This document shows, one piece after another, positions 49,467 to 60,690 of a stretch of DNA of 64,000 nt. Made by a program: the position numbers and the translations under genes. Origin of the DNA: Hofstenia miamia (Eukaryota; Xenacoelomorpha; Acoela; Hofsteniidae). The notes under the pieces were generated by a model. The model searched no databases and was not told the DNA's origin. It saw nothing but the letters and a program-made list of their open reading frames with translations. Every line of letters starts with the position of its first letter. The stretch's first letter is position 1. The DNA lies in NCBI GenBank assembly GCA_900660155.1, contig CABFPE010000612.1, positions 198,360 to 262,359 of the forward strand, in the 5' to 3' direction.

Positions 49467-49750
49467 TAAATAAATATAATTCCTACTGTGCAGCAGTTAT
49501 CTTTTTAGATATATCAATATGGAAAAAGCACAAATTGAATTTTGCGATTTTGAAACTTTTGAGGTATTTTGCTAAAAGTTTTGAGAAAGTTTGGGAATTT
49601 TTTATTTGTAAATAAATATAATTCCTATTGTGCAGCAGTTATCCTCTTAGATAAACTCAAAATTTACAAGACACAATTGAATTTTGGGATTTTGAAACTT
49701 TTGAAGAATTTCGCTAAAAGTTTTGAGAGCGTTTAGGGATTTTTCATATG
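49467..49750. repeat. 141-bp tandem duplication in the right arm
   Basis: TAAATAAATATAATTCCTA through the GTGCAGCAGTTAT and TTTTGAGA blocks occurs twice in succession (about 49467-49607 and 49608-49750), while the left arm has one copy. Confidence 0.75.
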
Positions 49751-50099
49751 TACTTGCAGAATGATTGCTGTTAAATTTGGCAAAACTAGTTTAAACACCC
49801 AGGTTGTTATGGAAGTTGCAAACTAATTCAAATAAAAGTCGAATAAAGTTAAAAAGGATACACTGGAGGCCTATTTTTAGGCTTTTCAAAAGTACTTTTC
49901 CATTCTGATTTAAGAGCATTAAAGATTCTCTTAGTGTTAACAAAAAATATTGAAAATGGGCTAACTTTGAAAGAGACAGTTTATGTTAAATGATTGATAT
50001 TGAAGTGACAAAATTATGACCTTTCTCCATGAAAAACATAAGGGCATTGTGACATCTTAAAAGTCAATAGCATATTTACACATTCATAAAATGTAATGA

Positions 50100-50347
50100 C
50101 GTATTTTCAAATGCAAATTACGGTTTCTTAAATGCAAATTACGGATTCTCAATTGCAAATTGCGGATTCGCAAATGCAAATTACGGTTTCTCAAATGCAA
50201 ATTACGGTTTCTTAAATGCAAATTACGGTTTCTTAAATGCAAATTACGGATTCTCAAGTGCAAATTGCGGATTCGCAAATGCAAATTACGGTTTCTCAAA
50301 TTCAAATTACGGTTTCTTAAATGCAAATTACGGATTCTCAAGTGCAA
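50100..50347. repeat. Right-arm tandem array, 21-bp unit
   Basis: About 12 copies of AAATGCAAATTACGGTTTCTC-like units (complement of the left-arm unit), more uniform than the left array. About eight carry the exact octamer ATGCAAAT. Confidence 0.92.
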
Positions 50348-50369
50348 TTGGAAAAGGTGTAGATGCAAA

Positions 50370-51727
50370 TGGACTGTCTACTATTGGCAAAGAGCAGAAT
50401 ATCCCTAAGAATTCTTAACATTGAATTTCACTTTTATAGAATGCCTATTAAGAACCTTACTTAAGCATCTACACACTACTAGTTGCATTTTTGCAATAAC
50501 TAAGTAGAAATAAACATCAATTTATTATTTGATGAATATATGTAAACAATTCAACCAAACTGGAATCATTACAAAACTTAGCCTTGAAATAAAGTTTTAA
50601 AACCTATGCTTAAAAGTGCAAAAATTAATATCTTTGAATAGCATATTTTCAAATTTCATTGTATATGCGAGAATTTATTAAATTATATGACTTAATAATT
50701 TTTTCAACTTAAGTATTTTAAGAAAATAATGAAATTTTGTAAATAGCCACTACTATAATCAATTACCTCCAAGAAGATTTTGTTATTAGTTTAGGCAAAT
50801 TTCTTACAATCTCAAATTACGTGCTTAAATTGCAAGATATTCTGAATATTTAAAATTTTGTAATATTGCGTACATGAATTAGTACAGTACAAAAATACAT
50901 CAAAGTGTATTTTGAATTTTATTTATTAGATGTTATTGTTATATGCCAATCGCATAGATATTAATAATATTCAACATAATTGCAAAGATTTGAAATTTTC
51001 TCTGTAGTTTAAATTACACCATATATTTGTAAATTATGTGACTCAAACTATGTTTGCTACGAGACACTGTAATTATGTATAATATTGCAAATGTGGCATT
51101 TGTCCATTCTTAATGGGGATTACTTCCTCAAAGTTGTTTGATCGAAGGAGAAAATTGGGGAATTAGAAAATGAAGTATTCTACAATTATTCTTTAGAAGG
51201 CTATATAAATAAGATAAACATCAAAGAAATTCGATGTTTCGTTTTCTAGACTTTTTACCCTAGACCTAAAATTAAAGCATTTTTAGGGTGTGCATTCTAC
51301 AATTGATTAGAATATTAACAGTTTTTTTATAAGTTAACCTTGAACCAATTGGATTTGTTGGATCTGTTAACGGAACTATAAAAGTCTGTTTATTTTATCT
51401 GTATATTATCAATAAAGAGAATTTTTAGGTCTTCCATGCATAAGAAATTTAAGGCCGTTGGAATGTCAAAAATGCATCAGCAAATTGATCTTACTTTTTC
51501 CTACAACGTTGCACTTCATGCCTTGCAAAGCGGCAACATTTTGATATTTAAAGTGAATCAACAATAAGGCCAATGAAGAACGACAGAATGGAGAAAAATA
51601 AAGTACTTGTAAACAAATTTTAAGAAACAAGTTGAAAAATTTGTGGAAATTAGTACTTCAAGAATTTGCCGGGTAACAATAAAACTTCTTAAGCGCAGAA
51701 AAACATAATTTATTAACAAAATGGTTT

Positions 51728-51766
<39 letters not shown>

Positions 51767-52520
51767 TATATATATAAAGTCTCTAGTCATAAAGTCTCTA
51801 AATGAGATTTTTTAGTTTTTTAAAACTATTTTGTGCTTAAATGATAACAATTTAGGCTAGAAAACATTTAATATGAGTGCACGAGGATTGTGAAAGTACT
51901 GTTACTATCTGTGGGTTCCCATTTTTACCCGCCCGTAATATTTGCTTTGAAAGCTAAACACTTATTGAAATGGGGATTCGCCAGTAAAAACTGAATTTAA
52001 TGTTTTTAGATACAAATAAAAATTAATATAATTCATCGTTCATTTAACTTCAGGAAAGAATTTTGCCCAAACATCATGTTTAAGCTCTAGTAGTTTGAGA
52101 GGATGACCTAATGTGTTTATTCTGTAGTTTTAAAATGTACTAATAGTTGTAATTTAAATGTTTGTATCTTTAACCTAGCTTGAAACTATTTAAAATTTAA
52201 AGCTTGAATCAACATATGTTTTGCAAAATTATTACTGGGTTTCAGTTTAGTAATAATAATTCTTTTCGAGTATTGGTATTAGCGATGTACAAGTGGAACT
52301 TTTCTTAATGTGACAACCTCTCGTCGAAAATACTTTCTTATCCTTACCCGATATGTTTTCCCCGTATCTTCTAGTACACGAACATGAAAATTTCTTTGCT
52401 GCTATCAAGTAATATAGGACTTTTCAATAAAATTTCGAACGCAATTCTAGTTCATTATACATTAATTTTTGCAATATTATATTTATAATTTATGTTTTGA
52501 TAATAATCATATTTAAAATA
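50370..52520. other. Intergenic; nothing firm
   Basis: AT-rich with a long (TA)n at 51730-51776. Upstream exons of the Cys-rich gene at 53825 may lie here, but none could be supported. Confidence 0.4.
51730..51776. repeat. (TA)n microsatellite
   Basis: AT dinucleotide tract with one AAA interruption. Confidence 0.95.
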
Positions 52521-52534
52521 TATATAGTGTGGAG

Positions 52535-53503
52535 CAGAGTTGGAACCGGCTGGTAATTTTAAGGCCGGGCCGGTAGTTGGACGGCGACAGCTAATACCGG
52601 CCGGTTTTGGCCGAAAAATTATATTTGCATTGTATATTAAATCTATGCAAGTACATTGTATATATATATATATATATATACTGTATATATATATATATAT
52701 ATAAGCTGTTTTACACATAGCGATGAATAGAGCTGATATTGCACAACGCAAATTTCAATCTATTATAACTATGTTTCTAGAAAACAGAATTTTGATATTT
52801 TCTAAAACTTTAATCAGCTGTTTTCACTTTCAGTGAATGAAAAATTCTGAACGTTTTAGTTTTTATCTAGTAGTTTACTTTGCAGGATAGTTAAAATATA
52901 TAAAACATTGGTAACTTATAGGTACACAAATATAATTTAAGTAATATTTCGCTAAAACTAAATATAATTGCTCGTTTAGTAAGATGTGTCAATTGATATT
53001 TGTATCTTAATGTCCTTCTGCATCTTTCAAATTTATTTTGAGCGTCCTCTTTCCAATATTATTAAAATACAAGGGTTCCAGTTGTTTTATTTGAATGAAG
53101 TCTCTCAAATTTCAAGCGTAAATCTTATAAATTATATTTTCAGTATTATGAACAGGTTCGTTTAATATTATTAGTAAGTTTCATAGAAAACTGAAGTAAA
53201 ATCAGAACAACTCCATTTGTAGCAAAATTTAGAAGACATACCAGAATGTAAATGTAATTATTATTCGAATTGCAATACTGTAAATTGCTCATACTATAAA
53301 TTTTTTTTCGACCTTTAGATTTTCATTGAAATTCCTCCCAAACTAAGCAAAGTATTCCCTGTTTTTAAGATAAAGCAAGAATATTTTTTATTATTTTGGC
53401 CGGTAAACGGCCGGTAATTTTACTGGCCTTTCATGAAATTTAAGAGAGGCTGCAGGCCGGTAAATTGCCGGCGTCGGCCGGCCGGTAGCCGGTTCCATCT
53501 CTG
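52535..53503. mobile_element. Non-autonomous hAT element
   Basis: A 969-bp element beginning CAGAGTTGGAACCGGCT and, on the complement of its other end, CAGAGATGGAACCGGCT. It is flanked on both sides by a perfect 8-bp target duplication GTGTGGAG (52527-52534 and 53504-53511). Both subterminal regions carry clusters of GGCCGG/CCGGCC words, as in hAT subterminal transposase-binding repeats. The inside is AT-rich, contains a (TA)n at 52659-52703 and has no transposase frame. The perfect duplication implies a recent insertion. Confidence 0.93.
52659..52703. repeat. (TA)n microsatellite
   Basis: Two AT tracts split by CTG, inside the hAT element. Confidence 0.93.
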
Positions 53504-53824
53504 GTGTGGAGAGGCAGTAAGTTTCCCTCCCGTATCCGAAAATAATTTTGCTGTTAGAGCACGTCTACCTTAAGCCGCAGAACAATTTGACGGTTAACAG
53601 CTAACATGAAATTTAATTATTAGATATCTCAAGCATTACAATAACAATAAAAAGTTTTGTAATTTGCCCAAATTTTCACAAACATTTTCACAAAACTTCA
53701 AACATATTGATCTCAACTTCTGAAGAAATCCAATTATTATTTACTATATGGGAAAGTTACAGAGAATTGCCAAAAAAACTTTCCAAAAATTGTAATTTAA
53801 AGATCTTTGTGTACTTTAATTCAG

Positions 53825-53920
53825 AAATGTCTTTTACAAATCAAAACCAAAACATTGGTTTGTGTTTTGAACATGATGCACTTCCTTGTCAATTTGGAAC
53901 ACCAAATCTACTCGATGTTT
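53825..53920 (+). CDS. Cys-rich protein gene, exon (third from end)
   Basis: Acceptor TTTAATTCAG at 53815-53824. Reads MSFTNQNQNIGLCFEHD and on through LPCQFGTPNLLDV. Donor GTTT|GTGGCA, phase 1. Joined to the next exon the Cys codon is rebuilt, giving LLDVCEQLCD. The spacing of Cys here and in the last exon recalls ShKT-like six-cysteine modules (CxD...C...C...VRxTCC.SC), which is an inference from pattern only. The 5' part of the gene is not identified; the hAT element lies about 320 bp upstream. Confidence 0.5.
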
Positions 53921-53998
53921 GTGGCATAAATTCATGGATATGGTTTAAGCTGTGCACAAGATGAAATATTCCTCGTCGAAGTTCTCTTTTCTATTCAG

Positions 53999-54077
53999 GT
54001 GAACAGCTTTGTGACGTGACACCTTCACCAACAACCGTGACTCAACCTGTTATACATGTGACTTCATTAAATGTCAG
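53999..54077 (+). CDS. Cys-rich protein gene, exon (second from end)
   Basis: 79 bp between TCTATTCAG and the strong donor GTCAG|GTGAGC. Encodes CEQLCDVTPSPTTVTQPV and a Thr/Val-rich linker ending SLNVR. The preceding intron is 78 bp. Both splice sites are near consensus and frame is kept on both sides. Confidence 0.55.
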
Positions 54078-54123
54078 GTGAGCAATCACAAAACAAGACA
54101 ATTGTCATGCAGTGTGTTTGCAG

Positions 54124-54196
54124 GAAAACTTGTTGTGGCTCTTGTACCTCAAGCAAAATCTTGAAAATGACCTGCAAAAACTGTATTTGCTTGTAG
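54124..54196 (+). CDS. Cys-rich protein gene, last exon
   Basis: Acceptor GTGTTTGCAG at 54114-54123 after a 46-bp intron. Reads RKTCCGSCTSSK, then CKNCICL and TAG at 54194-54196. The seven Cys in 24 residues, in phase with the earlier exons, support a real secreted or extracellular Cys-rich protein. Confidence 0.5.
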
Positions 54197-54309
54197 CAAT
54201 TTTTTTGAAGAAAACATGTGAGAACTGATTATTTCAAGATGGATAAAGTAAAAAAAATTCTATCAGTTGAATTATTTAGATTGCAAGTTTTAAAACTCTT
54301 TCATACAAA

Positions 54310-55166
54310 GGGTGTCGGAAAAGTCATTGCGCACTGAAAACATTGTGCTTACGGTATTTTCTTTAAAGAATAGATCAGAAGGGCCGTGCAAGTTTAAAAT
54401 AATTATATATCTTGACTGAAAGAAGATTAGGTTGACGGTTGAGCATTTTTTATGGATTATGTTTTTCGCATGACATTTTGAAGAAAACGCTATCCTTTTA
54501 TCTACATAAAGTTACGTTTATTCATCACCTGTGCGAAGCAGATTTCGTAACAGGTGTTCATTGCTGCAGATGGTTTCATGAGCTCGTATCAAGAAAACAA
54601 TGGGAATATAATGGACTTGACATTCTTTACTGAGGAAACTTGGTTTCGCCTATCAGACGATGCGACTCTCTAAAACACCCGCGTTTGGAGCGCTTGTGTA
54701 TTTAAATAAGTGCCCCTGGACGATCAGAAGGTGAGTGTTTGGTGAATTATCTCTCGCAAACGAATAATTGGTTCTATTTTCTTAATTGGAAGCATCAATT
54801 CCAAACGACATCGCAGTGAAATAATCCAACCAGTCACCTCCAAGCTTTTTTGTCAAGAATTTTGAGAAGCATGGTTCAGCATGATAACGCAATCTGACAC
54901 ATCACTGTGGCCACTATGCAGCTTCTTCAGAGGTCCTTCGAATACTCTATAATCTCATGAGGGTTGTGGTTTGCTCGAACACTTGACTTGCCCCCTCTGA
55001 ATTTTTCTAACATTGAACAAATTATTCCCCAAGCTTTGAAGATGATCTTCTAGAACATACAAAAGCCTGTCTAGAAATCGAAGACAGACATTTCCGGCAA
55101 CATTTGTAAAGTTTGCTAAATAAATTTCTCTGTCATTTTACTGCACAGTGATTTTTGGATACACTG
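54310..55166 (+). mobile_element. Mariner-superfamily relic
   Basis: The left end GGGTGTCGGAAAAGTCATTG is matched by the complement of the right end, CAGTGTATCCAAAAATCACT, with several differences. Between them are transposase remnants: HLCEADFVTGVHCCRWFHEL (near 54520), a TEETWF block with the first Asp position lost or altered (near 54630), VQHDNA (near 54880) and FARTLDLPPLNF (near 54970), in changing frames with many stops. The downstream half is shortened compared with a full element of about 1.3 kb. Old and dead. Confidence 0.65.
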
Positions 55167-55169
55167 CAT

Positions 55170-55850
55170 ATTGAAATATTCAATTTTTAGAACTATTTAA
55201 ATATCTTTTAAATTGTTTTATAGTTTTGTTTTTAATTTTATATTGTTCTAAGTTCTTTAGATTTACTATTCCATACAGATACTATTTAACGAATTTGCAA
55301 TTATTCGCTTTCAATAAACAACAGGTTTACTATTTCGAATTCTCCTTCAAATTTATAAGTTTGGTAACACGTATTAAATCATATGGCCTAATACAGGTAT
55401 TGTTCATGACTTTAAGCAATGTTTTAATATGTTTAATGTTTATTGTAGTTAGGCTTTGAGGACTTAGGAAATGTTCTCTCAAGTTCATATTTTCAAAGAT
55501 ATTATCAATAAAATAATTACTGCTTGCTATTTTATTGATTACATTAATTTTGCTGTAATTTTCTTCATAAAAATTTCATTAATAACACTGTAAAGAACGT
55601 TATAGCAAATATTAGTTAAAGCAATTGCATGAAATAACTGAGATATAGCCATTACTGATATAAAATGTGATGTGATTTTTAATGATAACAAAAAACAGGC
55701 AGGCAGACAATTGGATTGATGGTCTGAAGTAGGCATTAAGCTTTTGGCATCTAGATATCACGCCAGCTTTAATGATTAATGATTACTCATGAACCATTAA
55801 CATCCGTTCATCACTGAATGTCATAACAAGTACAGAAAGCAGTGGTGACA
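55170..55850. other. Intergenic; nothing seen
   Basis: AT-rich, no repeat end or exon found. The left end of the following piggyBac relic may lie here. Confidence 0.4.
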
Positions 55851-55899
55851 AAAGTAACGAAAGTTTAACCAATTATCACCATCAACAATTTTTCAACAT

Positions 55900-57308
55900 G
55901 GTCACACATCTGTAGGTGATTCGAGTGAAGATGATAGTACTTATTTTGTACAGGCAGTTGAAGTGGAATTTACTATTCGCTCCTTCAAGGTTGCGAATGG
56001 AATGCAAATGTCAACTCAACAGACTCCTTTGCAGTGCAAAAAAAAGAGACAGCAGTTGGTCGAAACCTGATGCTATTGACTACGAGGATATGTCCGAATC
56101 CTCTCTTTGATTTTTTCTTACCGTCGAAAATACCAACCAAATAGGGATTTTTTTACAAATGTACGAGATATATTCATTGGTACCTTTGTTATTAATCGGT
56201 TTGAAGAAATTACAACAATTTTACGATTTGATGATCGAATCTCAAAAACACTGCTTCTGGAATTGACAAATTTACTCCTTTTCTTTTTTATCATTTTTGC
56301 AGAATTGTCGTTATCACTAAAATTGCATTGATGAGTAAATTATTTTTTTTCAGTACATACCACGAAGTTTGAAATGACCTTGTTTCTAAGATAATTGTTT
56401 CTGCTGTCTGAACACGTTACATTTTCAGTGGCATAACATACTCTCACTGATTTAAAGAATTACTATTCATGTTGGATTGGAACAAGATATTATCAAATAA
56501 CCTGCTCAACCCCTTCAATGTTCTGGAGTAAATATTACTAAAGAATATTACCTCACAAAAGCAAAACTTGCAGAGGGATTGTCAACACGCGGTATCACGC
56601 TCCTTGGTGACACAAAATAGTTCAGAGCAGAGGTTTCAATAAAACTGGGGTGTCCTCATCAGCGTCAAATAGAAAGTTTAACATTTTATTTCTACCGAAA
56701 TCTTTCACTGTGTTCAATGTAGCAAAAATGAGCAAGTGTGTTATCCCAATTCTCCTACGCACAATGGTGATAGGATAGATGAAAATACTCAAATCCCAAA
56801 ATTATAATAGACTATAACAAGACAAAAGGTGCAGTTGATAGTTGCTCAGTTGTCTCACTTCTGCAGTATACAAAGACGTACCAAGTGGTGGCCACTTGGT
56901 ATCCGTTATTATATTCTAAATTTAGCTGGAATTTATGCATTTGTATTGCTTAAAAATTGACCTCTTTTATTTGAAAAACGTAAAAGTCACCTTCGTCGAT
57001 TTTTCATTGGTTATTTGCAAAATTCCTCACCCCTACAGTCATCATCTGCAATTATTTCGAAAAATCGGAAATTTTGCTCTCATTGTTGCTATTCTGCCGA
57101 TATAAAGACGATGGTTTCATAATAGTCAAGAGCCTACATGTAGAATGCGAAAGGTAAACTTGTGCAAATGGTTCTTTCAATATATATGTATTTGCTTTTT
57201 TTAAATTGATTAATTTTTCAATTTAGATGGAATTAGTCGCATTATATACAGTGGAGTCAAATTGACACTGGTTATGCAAGTGTCTGAAAAAAGTTATGCA
57301 CTTAAGGG
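55900..57308 (+). mobile_element. piggyBac-like transposon relic
   Basis: Translation in changing frames shows the order of a piggyBac transposase: acidic N-terminus (SSEDDS-like, near 55925), RFEEITTILRFDDR (near 56200), KEYYLTKAKLAEGLSTRGITLLGD (near 56540-56610, shown here as the K..L...L...G.T..GT block), IIIDYNKTKGAVDSCS (near 56800) matching IxYNxTKGGVD, a RTKWWPLGIRYYILNLAGI block (near 56900), and a Cys-rich end (near 57080). The right terminus reads AAGGG followed by TTAA (57309-57312), the typical piggyBac end and target. Left terminus not found. More than ten breaks. Confidence 0.75.
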
Positions 57309-57312
57309 TTAA

Positions 57313-57900
57313 AAACAAGAACATCTTACTTATAAGATATACTTTGTTAAGAAGAAAATACCTATAAATTGTGCCAAATTGTGAATTTCAACCTAATTTA
57401 AAAATTGAAAAGTTTCATTAGGCTTAACTTACACCTCTTACCTTAAAATTAATCTAATTCAAATTCAAATAAAACTGTGTTAATTTCAAATTACTCCAAA
57501 TCAGTTCAAATTAATAAAGTTAATTCAGATAAATTTTGGCAAAATTCAACATTATCTGCATCAAATTCAAATTAATCAAAAAAAGAAAATAGTTCTAGTG
57601 CCATCTCATGTAACATACATAACGCGATTTACACAAGTGTTATTGAAAAATATGGTTGTTAGACATCTGTATTAGTATCATCCTCATAACATAGAACCAT
57701 TGCTTCCATTACTATCTTCCAAAGTATTTAGATTTATTGCACAAAAAGAGCTGAAACTACCACAAATGGCCTATATTTAAATCTTTGATCTCTAAATTTT
57801 GCTTTTTTGATGATCGTATTCATAAACAATTCCTAGGCAGTAGAGTGGGTTGGAATAAGGACGTTTTTTAAAAAAGCGTTAGATCATTACACAGAATGTT
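57313..57900. other. Intergenic; AATT-rich low complexity
   Basis: From 57400 to 57590 the words TCAAATT/AATTCAAA recur irregularly. No gene seen. Confidence 0.45.
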
Positions 57901-57919
57901 ATATAGGGAGGGGGGAGGA

Positions 57920-59170
57920 ACATAATGAATTGCATTTTTTCAATTGATTGGATGTGAAGTAGCTAGAAAAATTTTCAATATCAATTTGTGAATTTTTTCG
58001 TGGCCCTAAATGCATCATTATCAGTACTTATGAGCAAGTATCGTCAACAAATTGATGTATTTCACTATGATTTACATGTTCAATAATGTCATTTACATAT
58101 ATTGCAAAAAAAATTGGCCCTAATACTGTTTCCTGATGGCACTCCCTGACTGGTTTTAATATATTCAGATTTCATGTTTTTCATTAATACACATTGTTTA
58201 CTGTTTTCTAAAAAACTCAAAAGTAACTTAATTGAATTTTGTTTAAATACGTAATTGTTAGTTTAATCGACAAAATTTTAAAATTCATTGAATTAAAGGC
58301 TTTGCTTAATTCTAAAAGAGCTATTTAATTTCGTGATTTATTTGAAGATATTCTTTCAGTAAATGAAATAATTGCACCACTTTTACTATGCTTGGCGCGG
58401 AAACCATATTGTATAGATGATAAAATATTCCCAGATGCAAGTTATTGGTTGATTTGAATGTGCAGTAATTTTTCAAATAATTGGCCTATAGTTTTTTGTA
58501 AAAAAGAGGATCTCCATTTTTATCAATGGTTTTATATTTGAAGTTTTCATTATCTCCGGAAATTCGTTTTCAACTATGCAGTGATTAAATGCAAAGGATA
58601 GATGGTCGCCAAATATATGAAAAAATAAAATTTCTTAATAATAAGTAAGGTAAATGAGTGGAACCTGAAGATTTATTAATGTCCAAATTTTGTATAATAG
58701 TTTCTAATTCGCTTAAGGTAGATAGCCTAAATTGAAAAGTTGGCTTACAATTTGATTACCTAAGTTCTGATAGAGAAGTTACTAAATTTTTCAAATGTCT
58801 GATTTACATGACTTAGTATCCTCTTTTTATTGGTTATTTTTATATTATCAATATAAATTTTTTAAATGTCACTATTAAGACCATTGAATTTTCTAGTGAT
58901 ATGGTTTAAAAATTTCCACTTTTGCTTACAATAATTTAAGTTTTGAAAAATTGACGTTGTTTTAAAGCTGAATGTTTTGCGTGTAGGTCCTAAATTGGTT
59001 TCTTTGATCTTTCATAATTAGTCCAATATATTTCGATCGGATTAGCTTGAGCTATTTCTAAGAGTTTCTGCTTTATGGTCCTGCTTTTCCAAATTATTTG
59101 ATTATCAGTCGCGGTTAAATTGGTGATTAATCAGCGGGCTTTAAGCGGTGCTACTTTGCTTTGTGCTTGA
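57920..59170 (-). mobile_element. LINE relic, linker and reverse transcriptase
   Basis: On the minus strand, in order: linker (near 59100-58950), LSELETIIQNLDINKSSG (near 58710), an ENEFPEIMKTSNIKP block (near 58570), the GVPxGT region (near 58130), VDDTC with the catalytic Asp pair (near 58045) and IDIENFSSYFTSNQLK (near 57970). Many stops and frameshifts. It shares about 500 bases of obvious similarity with the relic at 23340-23990, so both belong to one Jockey/CR1-like family. Confidence 0.8.
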
Positions 59171-59329
59171 TTGATCTGTTTCAAAATGTAATTTAACATG
59201 TGGGAACCAAAATTCAAAATAAAAATATAACCGAAAGATATATGTTTAAGTAAACCTTCTAAACAACAGTGAAAAAACTAAACTTAACAATTTTCTTAAT
59301 ACTTTCAATATTTCACTAATAAATAAAAC

Positions 59330-60170
59330 AATTCCTTCTAGAATCGCTACTAAAAGTCAAACACTCATTGACTATTTCATAATGTCAGAAAATGTTTCGT
59401 CTTATAAATATTCTTGTTTTGAATTTCCATACTCAGATCACTGCCTTATAGTTACTTATTAGAATATACTGAAAGTAGTTAAACCCACAAAAACCTGGAA
59501 GCGATTACAAGAAAAGTCAACAGAAAATGACAAAAAAACTTCTGTCAGCATTTAAAAAAAAACTGGAATTCCACATATTCATCAGTAACACCTAATGAAA
59601 TGCTATCAAGCTATCAAACTTTACAAAAACTTTACTTTTCTATTTGGATATTTGTTGCCCAGAAAAATATATTCTCTCATTCAGATATTCAAAAAAACAA
59701 CAAATGTTTCAAAACCATGGATTGATTCCAAATGCATTGATTTAATAAAACAAAAGAAACAGAAGTGGAAATGTTACATCAATTTTCAAACTAAAGAAAA
59801 TCTGCAAAATGAGAAGGTACTTTTGAAACACCCTGAATAAATACAAAGTGCATGATCACTGAAGAATTCAAAGATATACTTTTTATATACAGTTTCCGAA
59901 TTTGAAAAAAAAAATAATTAATTTAAGTGGGAGTCTCAGTGTTGATTATTGTTAAATTATAAATAGCACATAAATCCTTCAAAGAATTTTTTTCATAAAA
60001 ATTGAAATAGCTGATGTTAAAGTCACCTTATATGTTCAGGGAATAGTTATTGCTAGGAATATCTGAAATTTTATTGCATTTAAACTTTATAAACTTTACA
60101 AGAAAGTTCCTATTGGGATTATTAGCAATATTAATTCATTTTTCGCAGAATTTGTAGGTGATTTAATTTC
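59330..60170 (+). mobile_element. LINE relic, endonuclease end and linker
   Basis: IPSRIATKSQTLIDYF and PYSDHCLIV (59330-59460) match the C-terminal part of an APE-type LINE endonuclease, including its Ser-Asp-His motif. Then follow KPWIDSKCIDLIKQKKQKWK (59718-59777) of the linker and INSFFAEFVGDL (near 60130). It stops before the reverse transcriptase. Head-to-head with the minus-strand copy at 57920-59170. Confidence 0.75.
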
Positions 60171-60174
60171 GATC

Positions 60175-60688
60175 CATAATGATTCAAAAACAGAATGATC
60201 TGATTCAAATTCTTTCGTACGTATTGGATTTGTATTGGATTTAAAACTTTTGGTACTATTAGCATAAGACCACCACCTCTACTATACCTATTATTAACTA
60301 AAAATAGTAAAAAAAATTTGTGTAGCATAATCCAACAATTTAAAGATGCAAAACAAAAAGAGATTAGTCAGAGAAGATTTATATGGAATTAAATGATGAT
60401 TAAAAAATAGTATTAATTGTAAACTAAAATCAATTTATTTTTAGCATCATTGATTTTGTATATTGCAAAACTAAGAAACAACATTTACCAAATAGTACTT
60501 GTAAAACCATTTGGCAAACCGAAAGGGGGCAATATCGCTTCCATTATTTTTCAGCCATCTTGGCAAACACTTTCAAATTCAAATTCGATAGGTACAATAA
60601 ATAGCCTGAGATCAGTTAGAGAAACTGTTGAAGTAAATTCTTCAAAAATCTTATCTTTAGATTTAATTCTGTTTGCTTACTATTAAAT
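60175..60688. other. Intergenic; nothing seen
   Basis: Short frames without recognisable protein, up to the start of the LTR element. Confidence 0.4.
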
Positions 60689-60690
60689 GA

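Larger units (their letters stand above)
47844..50361. mobile_element. Foldback-like element with long inverted arms
   Basis: Left arm about 47844-48780 and right arm about 49390-50361 are inverted copies of each other, with clear but diverged base identity along their length: for example ATCTAAGAGGATAACTGCTG at 48660-48679 against its complement near 49637-49656, and CCTGGGTGTTAAAACTA at 48509 against its complement near 49788. The outer parts of both arms are tandem arrays of a 21-bp unit. The spacer of about 0.6 kb has no recognised gene. No transposase is seen, so it would be a non-autonomous foldback or long-TIR element. Target duplication not identified. The exact ends are uncertain by some tens of bases. 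Confidence 0.72.

Noticed and set aside
50100-50347. Regularly repeated 21-bp units as a CRISPR array
   Set aside because: The units are contiguous tandem repeats without unique spacers, in a eukaryotic foldback element.
47868-50408. Open frames with repeated SQMQITL and LHLRNRN peptides
   Set aside because: They are translations of the 21-bp tandem arrays, whose length is a multiple of three, and are not genes.
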